A stretch of 64,000 nt of DNA from an uncultured Bacteroidales bacterium (GCA_903837605.1 CAILVF010000014.1:1-64000), one strand, 5' to 3'; numbered from the stretch's first letter, positions 1 to 9,556 are shown. Numbers and translations: made by a program. Notes: generated from the letters alone by a model not told the origin.

Positions 1-11
1 CAAATAATGTG

Positions 12-59
12 CAAAAGTAAAATAACTTTTCTTGATTTTTCATATTATTTGTAAATTTG
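12..59. promoter_or_regulatory. Divergent Bacteroidota-type promoters
   Basis: On the plus strand TTG at 32-34 and TAAATTTG at 52-59 are separated by 17 bp and match the Bacteroidota -33/-7 elements (TTG and TAnnTTTG). Transcription would begin near 66, which supports the ATG at 95 over the upstream one at 32. On the minus strand 12-19 reads TACTTTTG, a -7 element facing a gene off the left edge. Assigned from consensus only. Confidence 0.45.
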
Positions 60-94
60 GTGCCTGGCTGTTTTACAGATTCAATTTCATTACA

Positions 95-664
95 ATGAAC
101 TATATATCAGATCATAAATCGGACAATAGGCTCAGGGAAGAACTAAAAAGGATAATCAACTCTTCCATGGGCAGAGACCATGCCGACCGCCTGGTCGATA
201 TCATCAGAAATCATCCCGAATGGCATAATGAGCTCATTGACATTTATTTAGCTAATGAAGAACCTTTTAGTCGCAGAATTGTCTGGGCAATCGACCTGTA
301 TTCAATAGAGGATCCCGGTTTAATACAAGCATATCTTGAGAAGATTGCCGGCTTATTACCCGTGTTCCATCATGATGCTTTAAGAAGGCACTCCCTGAAT
401 ATCTTATCAAGGTACCCTATCCCGCCTTCATGTTTAGGGAACCTTATCAGTATTTGTTTTGAGTGGTTACTATCGCCGCATCATCCGGCAGCAGTCAAAG
501 GATATTGCATGGACATATTGTATACAGCTTCTATTATTGAGCCGGAACTGCGAAAAGAATTAGCCGATTGCATAGAATACCGGCTTAATGAAGAAACCCC
601 GGGTTTTAAAGCCAGGGGGCTTAAGATCCTTAATAAGCTTTCAAAGCTGGAAACCGCTGAATGA
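95..664 (+). CDS. Hypothetical helical protein (HEAT-like)
   Basis: I do not recognise a named family. The 189-residue product is soluble, has no signal peptide or membrane segment, and looks almost wholly alpha-helical, with amphipathic helices of about 15-20 residues that resemble HEAT/ARM-type packing. ATG 95 is preferred over ATG 32 because a promoter -7 element lies at 52-59, between the two, and because the upstream extension is Phe/Ile-rich and looks like translated leader. It stands alone between a divergent promoter and a GGGATNC repeat array just past its stop codon. A scaffold or adaptor role is a guess; the coding call rests on open frame, codon texture and promoter. Confidence 0.7.
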   Translation: MNYISDHKSDNRLREELKRIINSSMGRDHADRLVDIIRNHPEWHNELIDIYLANEEPFSRRIVWAIDLYSIEDPGLIQAYLEKIAGLLPVFHHDALRRHSLNILSRYPIPPSCLGNLISICFEWLLSPHHPAAVKGYCMDILYTASIIEPELRKELADCIEYRLNEETPGFKARGLKILNKLSKLETAE

Positions 665-683
665 AGAAAGATATCGGACATCC

Positions 684-733
684 CGGGACGGGGATGCGGG
701 ATTCGGGATGCGGGATAGCGGGATGGCGGGATG
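684..733. repeat. Short tandem array, GGGATNC heptamers
   Basis: Units GGGATGC (691), GGGATTC (698) and GGGATGC (705) are followed by the 8-bp variants GGGATAGC (712) and GGGATGGC (720) and a partial unit. The array fills the spacer between the hypothetical gene ending at 664 and the secreted protein starting at 781. The same GGGATNC unit recurs inside the genes at 31931 and 36256. Confidence 0.85.
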
Positions 734-780
734 TGGAATCAACCGAAAAGAAGTATCTTTATCCCAAAATTCCGAGAACT

Positions 781-1194
781 ATGTCAAGAATATTTTTACT
801 TTTTTCCTTTCTTTTCATCCTGGCAGAGGGACATCCGCAGATCATATTTAAAAACAACCATGATGCCCAGATCTATGTCGCCATGTGCCGTTATGTTTCC
901 ACAGGGGGGTACTGGATGACGACTGGCTGGTATACTATCGGAAAAGGCGGCGAACGCCTTGTTTTTGATAAAATATCAGCCTCCGACACTATCGGCTACT
1001 GGGCCATGACAACAATTTCGGAGGAAAAATTTGAAGGCAAAAAAAACCTGCTTGTGAATGATGATACAAAATTTACCGTCAAGTACGCCGACAAACCTGA
1101 AACTGCCGGCACAAACGCCTATTACAGCTGGCGGAAATTCATACTGTTAAGGCTTCCCGCAGGGGCAACAAAAGGGACCATCAATTTCAAGTAA
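781..1194 (+). CDS. Small secreted protein, DUF1036-like
   Basis: The 137-residue product starts with a clear signal peptide (MSRIFLLFSFLFILAEG) followed by a short beta-rich domain. The mature start IIFKNNHDAQIYVAMCRY, a Trp/Gly-rich GYWMTTGWYTIGKGGERLV stretch and later paired Trp/Tyr residues recall DUF1036, a small beta domain of unknown function in which a non-polar 'ordinary-looking' segment is followed by GWW-type motifs. The upstream ATG at 661 was rejected because translation from it would read through the GGGATNC repeat array (684-733) and bury the signal peptide. The protein probably acts in the periplasm or outside the cell; its role is unknown. Confidence 0.65.
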   Translation: MSRIFLLFSFLFILAEGHPQIIFKNNHDAQIYVAMCRYVSTGGYWMTTGWYTIGKGGERLVFDKISASDTIGYWAMTTISEEKFEGKKNLLVNDDTKFTVKYADKPETAGTNAYYSWRKFILLRLPAGATKGTINFK

Positions 1195-1214
1195 AATATA
1201 ATTCATCCCACCTC

Positions 1215-1245
1215 TTTTATTTTTCAGGGAAAAGTTCTAATTTTG
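1215..1245 (+). promoter_or_regulatory. Probable secDF promoter
   Basis: TAATTTTG at 1238-1245 matches the -7 element. A T-rich TTTT at 1215-1218 lies 19 bp upstream at the -33 position. Start of secDF is 49 bp downstream. Confidence 0.45.
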
Positions 1246-1293
1246 CACCCTCAAAAAATCAGACATTAAGTATTTTAATTAAATTTCAACCTC

Positions 1294-4200
1294 ATGCAGA
1301 ATAAAGGCGCTGTCAAGCTATTTGCGATTGTATTCGGTTTAGTTTGTTTGTTCCAGTTGTCGTTTACTTTTATCAGCTACCGGTATTCGGTGAAAGCTGA
1401 CGATTACGCCAACGCCCCGGCCGGAAAAGTACTGGCAGCTAAATTAGCCAAGGGCGATCAGGCCCGTTTGGAATACCTTACCGATTCGGTTATCCGGTCA
1501 AGGAATGAATATTTCAACGACTCAATGGCAGGAATAGATGTATACAACATCCTCCTTAAAAAGTATACGCTTAAAGACGTAAGGGAACGTGAGATCAACC
1601 TTGGTCTTGACCTTAAAGGCGGTATGAACGTAACCATGGCTGTTTCGGTTCCTGAAGTGATCCGTGCAATGTCGGGATACAGCCAGGACCCGACTTTCAA
1701 TAAAGCCCTCCAGCTTGCAATCCAGAAAGAAAAGAACAGTACGGCCGACTTTGTTGACCTGTTCGCCGAAGCCTGCAAACAGGTAGACCCCAATGCCAAG
1801 CTTGCCGCCATCTTCAATACCGTTGATTTAAAAGACAAGATCAATTTCAACACCACAAATGCTGAAGTGATCAAAGTCCTTCGCGATGAAACAAATGCAG
1901 CCATCGACAGGACTTACAGGATCCTCACTACCCGTATTGACCGTTTTGGGGTTGTACAGCCCAACATCCAGAAACTGCAGACTGCAGGCCGCATCCTTAT
2001 AGAATTGCCGGGTATCAAAGATCCCGAGCGTGTACGTAAACTTCTGCAGGGGACTGCACAGCTTGAATTCTGGGAAACTTACCAGTTCACACAGCTTCAC
2101 CCCTACCTGACGGAAGCCAACAAAAAACTTGCTGCGATCATGATGTCAGGCGGAGATACCCTGAAAAAGGATACGCTGAGGATAGATACTCTCGGAGCTG
2201 CCAAAGCTGCTAAAAGCCAGCCTGTACTGGCAGCCAAAACAGCTGCATCCAAGACAGCCCCTGCAAGGAAAGACAGCATTAAGAAAGATACTGCAGGCGG
2301 AAATGCCCTTCTGAAACAGCTTGGGAAAGATACTTCCAAGACTTCTGCAATGAACAAAAGAGCAGAAACCGAGCAGTGGATGAAGAACAATCCCCTGTTT
2401 GCCGTGCTTGCCATGAATATATACCAGACCAAGGACGGGCAATACCAGGCCGGCCAGACTGCAATGGTTGGAAGAGCGATGATCAAGGACACTGCAAAGG
2501 TCAACTATATGCTCCGCCTTGTCAAACATCTTTTCCCAAGGGACCTGAAACTTGCCTGGACTGTAAAGCCCGGCGAAGAGGCTAAGGACGTTCTCTCACT
2601 CGTTGCACTTAAGGTGACTTCCAGGGATGGTTCCCCGGCATTAGGCGGTGATGTGATCACCAATGCCCGCCAGGACTATGATCAGAATGGAAGGGTTGAA
2701 GTTTCCATGTCGATGAACGGAGAAGGCGCACGTATATGGAAACGTCTTACAGGCGACAACGTAGGCAAGCAGATAGCCATCGTACTCGACGGCTATGTTT
2801 ACAGTTATCCGAATGTCAATGGGGAAATCCCCAACGGCATGTCGTCAATTACCGGCGGAAATATGACCGTTGAGGAAGCTCAGGACCTTGCAAACATCCT
2901 GAAAGCCGGGAAACTTCCCGCACCTGCGCACATCGTTGCAGAAGAAGTTGTTGGCCCCTCACTTGGTAAAGAATCCATCAATGCAGGTTTAATCTCCTTC
3001 ATCATCGCTTTCATTGGGGTTCTCCTTTATATGTCACTTTATTACAGGGGTGCCGGCCACGTTGCCGATATTGCCCTTTTTGCCAACGTATTCTTCCTGT
3101 TCGGGGTTCTCGCTTCCATTGGAGCAGTCCTTACCCTCCCCGGTATTGCAGGTATCGTTCTTACCCTCGCCATGGCGGTCGACTCAAACGTGATCATCTA
3201 CGAGCGTATGCGAGAGGAAATGAGGGCAGGCAAAGGCATGAGGCTGGTTGTTAAAGACGGCTTCCATCATGCCCTCTCGGCCATCATCGACGGCCACGTT
3301 ACAACTATCCTTACAGGTATCGTACTCTATATTTTCGGTTCAGGCCCCATCCAGGGTTTTGCAACAACGCTGGTTATCGGTCTGCTGCTCTCCCTGTTCT
3401 CATCAATCTTCCTGGCAAGGCTTCTTTTCGAATGGATGCTTGACAGGAACATGACTATCACTACAGGATACAAATGGAGCCAGAATGCCTTCCAGAATAT
3501 AAAGATCAATTTCATCGGGATGAGGTATAAAATGTATATCCTTTCCATTGCAATCATAATCCCGGGCATCATCTCGATCTTTGTGCGCGGTCTTGACCCT
3601 GGTCTTGACTTTACCGGCGGCCGCAGCTATGTTGTGCGTTTTGATGAACCTGTTAAAACCTCCGATATACGTGAATCTCTTGGAAAGGTCTTCAAGGAAT
3701 ATCCTGAAGTAAAGACCTTCGGCCCTTCCAACCAGGTAAAGATCACAACTAAATACATGATCAATGACCGTACCCAGCAGGCCGACTCGATTGTCAACCA
3801 GACATTGTTCTCTGGCGTTAAAGGATTCTACAGGACACCTATCGATTTCAAGGACTTCAAATCAGGAGATCCTAAAAAGGCTATCGGTGAGATGAGCTCA
3901 CAGCGTGTCGACCCCACCATCAGTTATGCATTGATCTGGCAGGCCGTATTTGCCGTCTTCTTCTCGCTCGTTATCATATTTATATATATAGCACTGAGGT
4001 TTAAGAACTGGCAATTCGGTATCGGAGGCGTGATCTCACTCTTCCATGACACCCTCATCATTATTACGATGTTCACCCTCTTCCACGGCATTCTTCCTTT
4101 CAGCATGGAGGTTGACCAGCAGTTTATTGCAGCCTTGCTTACCATTATCGGTTATTCCATCATGGATACGGTCATCATTTTCGACAGGATCCGTGAATAC

Positions 4201-4488
4201 CGCGGGTTATATCCAAAGCGTGACCTGGCCGATAATATCAATGCTGCTATCAATTCAACCCTTGGACGAACCATCAACACCTCTGGCGTAACATTGGTTG
4301 TACTGATCGTGATCTTCATCTTTGGCGGTGAAGTTCTCCGCGGATTTACTTTCGCTCTGCTGATCGGGGTTATTTCAGGGACCTACTCATCGGTTTTCAA
4401 TGCAACTCCTGTTGCTTACGACATCCTGATGGCCCAGAAACGCCGTAAGGAAAGGAAGGAACTTGCAGCAAAGACAAAATCCAAATAG
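1294..4488 (+). CDS. secDF: Protein translocase subunit SecDF (fused)
   Basis: This is the fused SecD-SecF form of 1064 residues usual in Bacteroidota. SecDF uses the proton gradient to pull preproteins through SecYEG on the periplasmic side. A first membrane helix lies at about residues 7-27, the SecD motif GLDLKGGMNV at about 104-113, the first group of five membrane helices at about 568-725, the SecF motif GLDPGLDFTGGRSYVV near 767, and the second helix group at about 880-1035. Between SecD P1 parts (about 289-350) is a low-complexity Lys/Ala/Thr/Asp-rich insert, probably a flexible loop. A clear terminator follows, so the gene ends its transcript. Export through SecDF would feed the T9SS-type proteins encoded nearby. 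Confidence 0.97.
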   Translation: MQNKGAVKLFAIVFGLVCLFQLSFTFISYRYSVKADDYANAPAGKVLAAKLAKGDQARLEYLTDSVIRSRNEYFNDSMAGIDVYNILLKKYTLKDVREREINLGLDLKGGMNVTMAVSVPEVIRAMSGYSQDPTFNKALQLAIQKEKNSTADFVDLFAEACKQVDPNAKLAAIFNTVDLKDKINFNTTNAEVIKVLRDETNAAIDRTYRILTTRIDRFGVVQPNIQKLQTAGRILIELPGIKDPERVRKLLQGTAQLEFWETYQFTQLHPYLTEANKKLAAIMMSGGDTLKKDTLRIDTLGAAKAAKSQPVLAAKTAASKTAPARKDSIKKDTAGGNALLKQLGKDTSKTSAMNKRAETEQWMKNNPLFAVLAMNIYQTKDGQYQAGQTAMVGRAMIKDTAKVNYMLRLVKHLFPRDLKLAWTVKPGEEAKDVLSLVALKVTSRDGSPALGGDVITNARQDYDQNGRVEVSMSMNGEGARIWKRLTGDNVGKQIAIVLDGYVYSYPNVNGEIPNGMSSITGGNMTVEEAQDLANILKAGKLPAPAHIVAEEVVGPSLGKESINAGLISFIIAFIGVLLYMSLYYRGAGHVADIALFANVFFLFGVLASIGAVLTLPGIAGIVLTLAMAVDSNVIIYERMREEMRAGKGMRLVVKDGFHHALSAIIDGHVTTILTGIVLYIFGSGPIQGFATTLVIGLLLSLFSSIFLARLLFEWMLDRNMTITTGYKWSQNAFQNIKINFIGMRYKMYILSIAIIIPGIISIFVRGLDPGLDFTGGRSYVVRFDEPVKTSDIRESLGKVFKEYPEVKTFGPSNQVKITTKYMINDRTQQADSIVNQTLFSGVKGFYRTPIDFKDFKSGDPKKAIGEMSSQRVDPTISYALIWQAVFAVFFSLVIIFIYIALRFKNWQFGIGGVISLFHDTLIIITMFTLFHGILPFSMEVDQQFIAALLTIIGYSIMDTVIIFDRIREYRGLYPKRDLADNINAAINSTLGRTINTSGVTLVVLIVIFIFGGEVLRGFTFALLIGVISGTYSSVFNATPVAYDILMAQKRRKERKELAAKTKSK

Positions 4489-4515
4489 CACTTTATATCA
4501 AGGAGCTTAATGACA

Positions 4516-4549
4516 AAAAAAGGCTGTTCGCGAGGGCAGCCTTTTTTTA
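4516..4549 (+). terminator. Rho-independent terminator after secDF
   Basis: An 8-bp perfect stem AAAGGCTG (4519-4526) / CAGCCTTT (4537-4544) with a 10-nt loop is followed by a T run through 4548. Confidence 0.9.
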
Positions 4550-4562
4550 TTACACTTTTCTG

Positions 4563-4570
4563 TATATTTG
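4563..4570 (+). promoter_or_regulatory. Promoter -7 element for PorE-like gene
   Basis: TATATTTG matches the Bacteroidota -7 element and lies directly after the secDF terminator. Its position places the transcript start near 4577 and rules out the in-frame ATG at 4511 region as start, supporting ATG 4603. Confidence 0.5.
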
Positions 4571-4602
4571 TACGTTATTCCAGCTACCAATATTATTCTT
4601 TA

Positions 4603-7053
4603 ATGCACTTGAAAAACTGTTTATTATTCCTGATTGCCTTAAGCTGTTTCACCTTTCCCGCACTTGCTCAGAATAAAGCTACAAGAGCAGCCGATGATGC
4701 GTTTTCGGAATCTTTGTACTTCACAGCTCTTCAGAAATACCAGAAAGCAACTTCAAAAGTCAAGAATAATAAAGCTGAACGGGACCGGATCACCTTTCGC
4801 ATTGCAGAATGCTACAGGATGATGAACAATACCAAGAAAGCAGAATCAGCTTACAAACGGCTGCTGAACAACCCCAAATTTATCAAAGATGAGCCCAGGG
4901 TCCTTCTGTATTATGCCAATGCCCTGAAATCAAACGGCAATTACGATGAAGCCATCAAACAATACCAGGCATATAAGGAGTTATCCCCAAAAGATCCGAG
5001 GGGGGAACAGGGTGTAATCACCTGCAAGATGGCAAAGGAATGGATTGCAAACCCTTCCAAATACACTGTAAAATGGGAGAAAACACTCAACTCCAAGGAA
5101 GATGATTTTGCCCCGGCATATGCCGATAAGAAATTTGGATCCATTATTTTCACCTCCGACCGGGATGCCAGCAACGGTAAGGATATTGACAACTGGACAG
5201 GCCTGAAATTCTCTGATTTCTATTTCGCCAGGAAAGACCGCAAGCAGGAATGGAGCAAACCTGTCCTTGCCGACCAGGCAGGCATGATTAACACCAAAAC
5301 AAACGACGGGGTAGGCCAGTTTGACCCTAAATTCGCACATTTTTATTTCACCCGCTGCTATAATGACTCAAAGAAAAAGAATGGTTGCCAGATCTTTGTT
5401 ACCAGCCGCACTGGAACCAGCAACTGGGGGGATCCCGAGAAAGTTGAGCTTGGAGGGGACAGTACGAGCGTTTATGGACATCCTTCGGTTGGGAACGGAG
5501 ATGTTATCTATTTTTCGGCCGAACTCCCTGGCGGAATGGGCGGAAAAGATATCTGGAGGGCCAGTAAGAAAGGCGGCAAATGGGCCAAGGAAAACCTTGG
5601 TTCAGCTATCAACACCCCCGGGAATGAACTTTTCCCCTTTATCAGGAACGACAGCATTCTGTACTTCGCTTCCGACGGGCTGCCCGGGATGGGTGGTTCA
5701 GACATTTTCTATTCTGTCTATTCCAAAGGCAAATGGAGTACGCCCGAAAACATGAAACCCCCGATCAACTCCCCGGCCGACGACCTTTCAATCGTGTTCA
5801 ATGCCGAAGAATCAGAGGAGGGGCTGTTTACCTCGAACCGCCCCGGTGGCAAAGGGAGAGACGACATTTATTCTTTTGTCATTCCCCCGATTTATTATAC
5901 CCTTGAGGGTAATGTGACCGATGACCGCTCACTGCTTCCTGTCCAGGGCGCCGAAGTAAGGGCTACCGGGACAAACGGCCGGATCTTTAAATATACCACC
6001 GACGATAAAGGCCATTACAACTTTAACAAAATGCAGATCACTGCAAATACCACCTACGACATCCTGGTTACCAAGAAAGATTATTTCAACGAAAAAGGAC
6101 GGGAAACCACAGTGGGCATCGAAAAGAGCAAAGACCTTACAAGGAACTTTGTACTGAAGCCGATTCCCAAAAAGCCCGTAGTTCTCCCTGATATCCTGTA
6201 CGACCTTGCAAAATGGGATCTCAAACCCCAGTACCAGGACTCGCTCCAGGGCCTTATTGAAACTCTCGATGCCAATGAGACGATTGTTATTGAACTTGCA
6301 GCACATACCGATTCCAGGGATAGTGATGAACGCAATGACATTCTTTCCCAGAAACGAGCACAAAGTGTTGTTGACTATCTTATAACAAGGGGAATTGACC
6401 CCGACCGCCTTGTCGCAAAAGGCTACGGCGAAAGAGTTCCAAGAGCCCTGTCGAAAGACGTTACCAGGGAAGGATATACTTTCGTTGCAGGAACTGTCCT
6501 CACCGACTCGGTTATCAACCTGCTTCCCAATACTGCAGTAAAAGAAGCCGCACACCAGCTGAACCGCCGTACCGAATTCTCAATCCTTAGAAATGATTTT
6601 GTTCCCAAATCCACACCCTCCAAGACCCAGGGAACAACAAAAATCGAAGTGGTCGTAACACCGGAGGTGAACGGCATTGCACTAACAAAACTTAAAGACG
6701 GAACATACGACGGCAGCTGCTTTGTAAATGGGATTGCAGTGACATTCAGCTATGACCCTTCTGAGAAAGACGTGTTTATCTCTTCAAGCGAGGCATTCAA
6801 GCTGCTCAAAGACGGTGTGATCGATAAAAATGACTTCGAAGGAGATGCCACAAAACTGATACAGGAAAAAAACATCAGTGAAAAAGCCGTGATCATCCTG
6901 AAGGAAGTCCGAATCGCCAGGAATACTGTCAAGGACATAAAAGTTATAGTGAACAGCAAAATCCGCACTGCAATTAAGTTCGGTGATAATACCCTGAAGA
7001 AATTCGGGACTTATCATATAGATGCAGAAAAAGGGCAGATTATCTTTGATTGA
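4603..7053 (+). CDS. PorE-like OmpA protein with a degenerate retropepsin-like tail
   Basis: The 816-residue exported protein has a signal peptide (about 1-22), TPR-like helices (to about 130), PD40/WD40-like propeller blades (about 176-427; repeated ASDGLPGMGGSDIF-type motifs), a carboxypeptidase-regulatory-like domain (about 430-516) and an OmpA C-terminal peptidoglycan-binding domain (about 527-660; HTDSRDSDERN). That order is the architecture of PorE, which in Porphyromonas gingivalis anchors the T9SS to peptidoglycan. Unusual is an extra C-terminal domain of about 140 residues whose pattern (VNG-x-V-F-x-x-D, then FISSSEAFKLLKDGVI, then a late VRIARNTVKDIKVIV strand) resembles retropepsin-like clan AA proteases. 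The catalytic D-T/S-G is replaced by DPS at Asp718, so it is probably inactive. PorE assignment is from architecture only. Confidence 0.8.
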   Translation: MHLKNCLLFLIALSCFTFPALAQNKATRAADDAFSESLYFTALQKYQKATSKVKNNKAERDRITFRIAECYRMMNNTKKAESAYKRLLNNPKFIKDEPRVLLYYANALKSNGNYDEAIKQYQAYKELSPKDPRGEQGVITCKMAKEWIANPSKYTVKWEKTLNSKEDDFAPAYADKKFGSIIFTSDRDASNGKDIDNWTGLKFSDFYFARKDRKQEWSKPVLADQAGMINTKTNDGVGQFDPKFAHFYFTRCYNDSKKKNGCQIFVTSRTGTSNWGDPEKVELGGDSTSVYGHPSVGNGDVIYFSAELPGGMGGKDIWRASKKGGKWAKENLGSAINTPGNELFPFIRNDSILYFASDGLPGMGGSDIFYSVYSKGKWSTPENMKPPINSPADDLSIVFNAEESEEGLFTSNRPGGKGRDDIYSFVIPPIYYTLEGNVTDDRSLLPVQGAEVRATGTNGRIFKYTTDDKGHYNFNKMQITANTTYDILVTKKDYFNEKGRETTVGIEKSKDLTRNFVLKPIPKKPVVLPDILYDLAKWDLKPQYQDSLQGLIETLDANETIVIELAAHTDSRDSDERNDILSQKRAQSVVDYLITRGIDPDRLVAKGYGERVPRALSKDVTREGYTFVAGTVLTDSVINLLPNTAVKEAAHQLNRRTEFSILRNDFVPKSTPSKTQGTTKIEVVVTPEVNGIALTKLKDGTYDGSCFVNGIAVTFSYDPSEKDVFISSSEAFKLLKDGVIDKNDFEGDATKLIQEKNISEKAVIILKEVRIARNTVKDIKVIVNSKIRTAIKFGDNTLKKFGTYHIDAEKGQIIFD

Positions 7054-7056
7054 TCC

Positions 7057-8229
7057 ATGAGCAATCCGTCAAGATATGATAAAAGAGGCGTTTCTTCGCA
7101 AAAGGAAGATGTTCACTCGGCCATAAAGAATCTTGACAAAGGACTGTTTCCAAACGCATTCTGCAAAATCATCCCCGACATCCTGGGAAGTGATGAAACC
7201 TGGTGCAACATCATGCATGCCGACGGGGCCGGCACAAAATCATCCCTTGCTTACCTGTACTGGAAGGAAACAGGCGATCTGTCGGTTTGGCGCGGAATAG
7301 CGCAGGATGCTGTCGTCATGAACCTCGACGACCTTCTTTGCGTGGGTGTAACCGGCAACATCCTGCTTTCCTCCACTATCGGCAGGAATAAAAACCTGGT
7401 CCCCGGTGAAGTGATCTCTGAAATCATCAATGGCACTGAAGAATTCCTGGCTTCCATGCGCTCCCACGGAATCGGCATTTGGTCAACCGGGGGAGAAACC
7501 GCCGATGTCGGAGACCTTGTACGTACGATAATTGTTGATTCCACCGTCAGCTGCCGGATGAGGCGCAGCGAGGTCATAGACAACGGGCGCATACAAGCCG
7601 GTGATCTGATCGTCGGGTTCGCATCCTTCGGCCGCACAAGCTATGAAAGCGAATACAACGGTGGCATGGGCAGCAACGGGCTGACATCAGCCAGGCATGA
7701 TGTTTTAAATAATCATTATGCCGGGTTGTACCCCGAAAGCTTCGATCCTGCAATCCCGGCAGAACTGGTGTATTCAGGACATAAAAACCTCAGCGACCCT
7801 TCGGGAATCCAAGGGATCAGTATAGGGAAACTGATTCTCTCCCCTACCCGTACCTATGCTCCCGTGATCAGGGAGGTGCTGAACCATTTCAGGAAGGAAG
7901 TTCACGGGATGATACATTGCAGCGGGGGCGGACAAACAAAAATCCTGCATTTTTCCGGCAACCTTCATATTGTCAAGGACAAACTCTTCCCCACGCCTCC
8001 CTTATTCAGGCTTATCCAGGAACAATCAGGCACAGACTGGAAAGAGATGTACAGGGTATTCAATATGGGGCACCGTATGGAGCTGTATGTGCCTGAATCT
8101 GTCGCCCCCTCTCTCATTGAAATTGCTTCTGCATTCAATCTTGAAGCCAGGATCATAGGGCATGTCGAAGACTCAGGTTCTCCAAAACTTACCATTTCCT
8201 CGGAACACGGGGAGTATACCTATCCGTGA
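7057..8229 (+). CDS. purM: Phosphoribosylformylglycinamidine cyclo-ligase (AIR synthase)
   Basis: PurM closes the imidazole ring of FGAM with ATP to give 5-aminoimidazole ribonucleotide, the fifth step of purine synthesis, in the cytoplasm. The 390-residue length and the sequence fit the longer Bacteroidota form. Visible motifs are the N-terminal RYDKRGVSSQKEDVH loop, HADGAGTKSSLAYL (about 54-67), the metal and nucleotide segment NLDDLLCVGV, and GGETADVGD (about 148-156). The gene starts 3 bp after the PorE-like gene stops and may be co-transcribed with it, although the functions are unrelated. A tandem repeat array begins right at its stop codon. Confidence 0.95.
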   Translation: MSNPSRYDKRGVSSQKEDVHSAIKNLDKGLFPNAFCKIIPDILGSDETWCNIMHADGAGTKSSLAYLYWKETGDLSVWRGIAQDAVVMNLDDLLCVGVTGNILLSSTIGRNKNLVPGEVISEIINGTEEFLASMRSHGIGIWSTGGETADVGDLVRTIIVDSTVSCRMRRSEVIDNGRIQAGDLIVGFASFGRTSYESEYNGGMGSNGLTSARHDVLNNHYAGLYPESFDPAIPAELVYSGHKNLSDPSGIQGISIGKLILSPTRTYAPVIREVLNHFRKEVHGMIHCSGGGQTKILHFSGNLHIVKDKLFPTPPLFRLIQEQSGTDWKEMYRVFNMGHRMELYVPESVAPSLIEIASAFNLEARIIGHVEDSGSPKLTISSEHGEYTYP

Positions 8230-8350
8230 TTGGTGAATGGTGACTGCTGACTGCTGACTGGTGACTGCTGACATACGATCCGGTTCCCAGTTCCTGATTC
8301 CCGATTCCCGGTTCCCGATTCCCAGTTCCCGATTCCCAGTTCCCGGTTCA
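8230..8350. repeat. Two adjoining heptamer arrays between purM and prfA
   Basis: The left part (about 8232-8272) is built of GACTGCT/GACTGGT units, the reverse complement of the CAGTCAC family seen at 9500 and 10420. The right part (about 8281-8348) is ten units of RRTTCCC (GATTCCC, GGTTCCC, AGTTCCC). The array runs up to 12 bp before the prfA -7 element and so occupies the place of its -33 region. Confidence 0.9.
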
Positions 8351-8361
8351 CTATATTTTCG

Positions 8362-8369
8362 TACCTTTG
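8362..8369 (+). promoter_or_regulatory. Promoter -7 element for prfA
   Basis: TACCTTTG matches TAnnTTTG, 25 bp before the prfA ATG. No TTG lies at the expected -33 distance because the repeat array ends there. Confidence 0.5.
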
Positions 8370-8394
8370 CAGCCCGAAAAAAGAGGTTTGAACA

Positions 8395-9465
8395 ATGTTA
8401 GATAAACTTGAAGCGATCAAGCTGAAGTTCGATGATATTCAGAAGGAAATGAGCGAACCTGACGTGGTCAGTGACATGAAACGCTTCATCAAGCTGAACA
8501 AGGACTTCAAGGAACTTACGCCCATCATGGAGGCCTATGAAAGGTATAAAAGCATTATTGCCAACATAGAACATGCGAAGGAAATCCTTTATAAAGAAAA
8601 GGATGAGGAGTTCCGTACAATGGCAAAGGAAGAACTTGAAACCCTGAGCCGCGCAAAAGAACAACTTGAAGAAGACGTACGCCTTATGCTTGTCCCCACC
8701 GATCCCCAGGACGGGAAGAATGCCGTGGTTGAAATACGGGCAGGAACGGGCGGCGATGAAGCCAGTATTTTTGCAGGAGACCTTTACAGGATGTATTCAA
8801 AGTACTGCGAAGCCCGCAAATGGAAAACAGAGCTGATTGATTTTTCGGAAGGGACCATGGGCGGTTACAAAGAAGTTATTTTCAATGTCATCGGTGATGG
8901 CGCTTATGGCCAGATGAAATATGAATCAGGGGTTCACCGTGTTCAGAGGGTTCCCCAGACAGAAACCCAGGGCCGTGTTCATACTTCAGCTGCCACTGTG
9001 GCTGTTTTACCTGAGGCGGATGAATTTGACGTGGAGATCAAACCTTCCGACGTACGCAAAGACACATACTGTTCTTCGGGGCCCGGCGGACAGTCGGTAA
9101 ATACAACGTACTCGGCCATCCGGCTTACTCATGTACCTTCAGGAATTGTTGTCACCTGCCAGGATGAAAAATCCCAGATGAAGAATTTTGAAAAGGCTAT
9201 GAAGGTACTCAGGACCAGGCTTTACGAAATGGAACACCAGAAATACCTCGATGAGATCTCCAAGAAACGCAAAACCATGGTTTCAACAGGTGACCGCTCT
9301 GCCAAGATCCGGACCTATAATTATGCCCAAAGCCGTGTAACCGACCACCGTATCAATATGACCATATATAACCTTCCGGTAGTGCTTGACGGGGACGTTC
9401 AACCGCTGATCGATGCGCTCCAGCTGGCCGAGAACGCCGAGAGGCTGAAGGAAGCGGTCAGCTAG
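8395..9465 (+). CDS. prfA: Peptide chain release factor 1
   Basis: RF1 reads UAA and UAG stop codons and triggers hydrolysis of the peptidyl-tRNA. The 356-residue protein is full length. The stop-codon recognition motif PxT appears as PQT in [14 protein letters not shown], and the catalytic GGQ lies at residues 231-233 in [10 protein letters not shown]. The PxT form rather than SPF identifies RF1 over RF2. The gene stands alone with its own -7 element and is flanked on both sides by short tandem repeats. Confidence 0.97.
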   Translation: MLDKLEAIKLKFDDIQKEMSEPDVVSDMKRFIKLNKDFKELTPIMEAYERYKSIIANIEHAKEILYKEKDEEFRTMAKEELETLSRAKEQLEEDVRLMLVPTDPQDGKNAVVEIRAGTGGDEASIFAGDLYRMYSKYCEARKWKTELIDFSEGTMGGYKEVIFNVIGDGAYGQMKYESGVHRVQRVPQTETQGRVHTSAATVAVLPEADEFDVEIKPSDVRKDTYCSSGPGGQSVNTTYSAIRLTHVPSGIVVTCQDEKSQMKNFEKAMKVLRTRLYEMEHQKYLDEISKKRKTMVSTGDRSAKIRTYNYAQSRVTDHRINMTIYNLPVVLDGDVQPLIDALQLAENAERLKEAVS

Positions 9466-9466
9466 T

Positions 9467-9525
9467 TCAGTGAATAGTGAACAGTGATCAGTGAATAGTG
9501 TTTAGTCACCAGTCACCAGTCACTA
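9467..9525. repeat. Heptamer array between prfA and pyrF
   Basis: Units of AGTGAAT/AGTGAAC/AGTGATC (about 9469-9500) pass into CAGTCAC-type units (about 9503-9525). This is the third consecutive spacer with its own array sequence. Confidence 0.85.
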
Positions 9526-9556
9526 GCATCATAACGGAGAACAAACTCATAAAAAC

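Noticed and set aside
5929..6555. Open frame of 208 codons on the minus strand
   Set aside because: Antisense to the CarboxypepD-like and OmpA domains of the PorE-like gene; Cys/Phe-rich shadow composition.
6640..7053. Active aspartic protease domain
   Set aside because: The catalytic D-T/S-G is DPS, so activity is not supported even if the fold is right.
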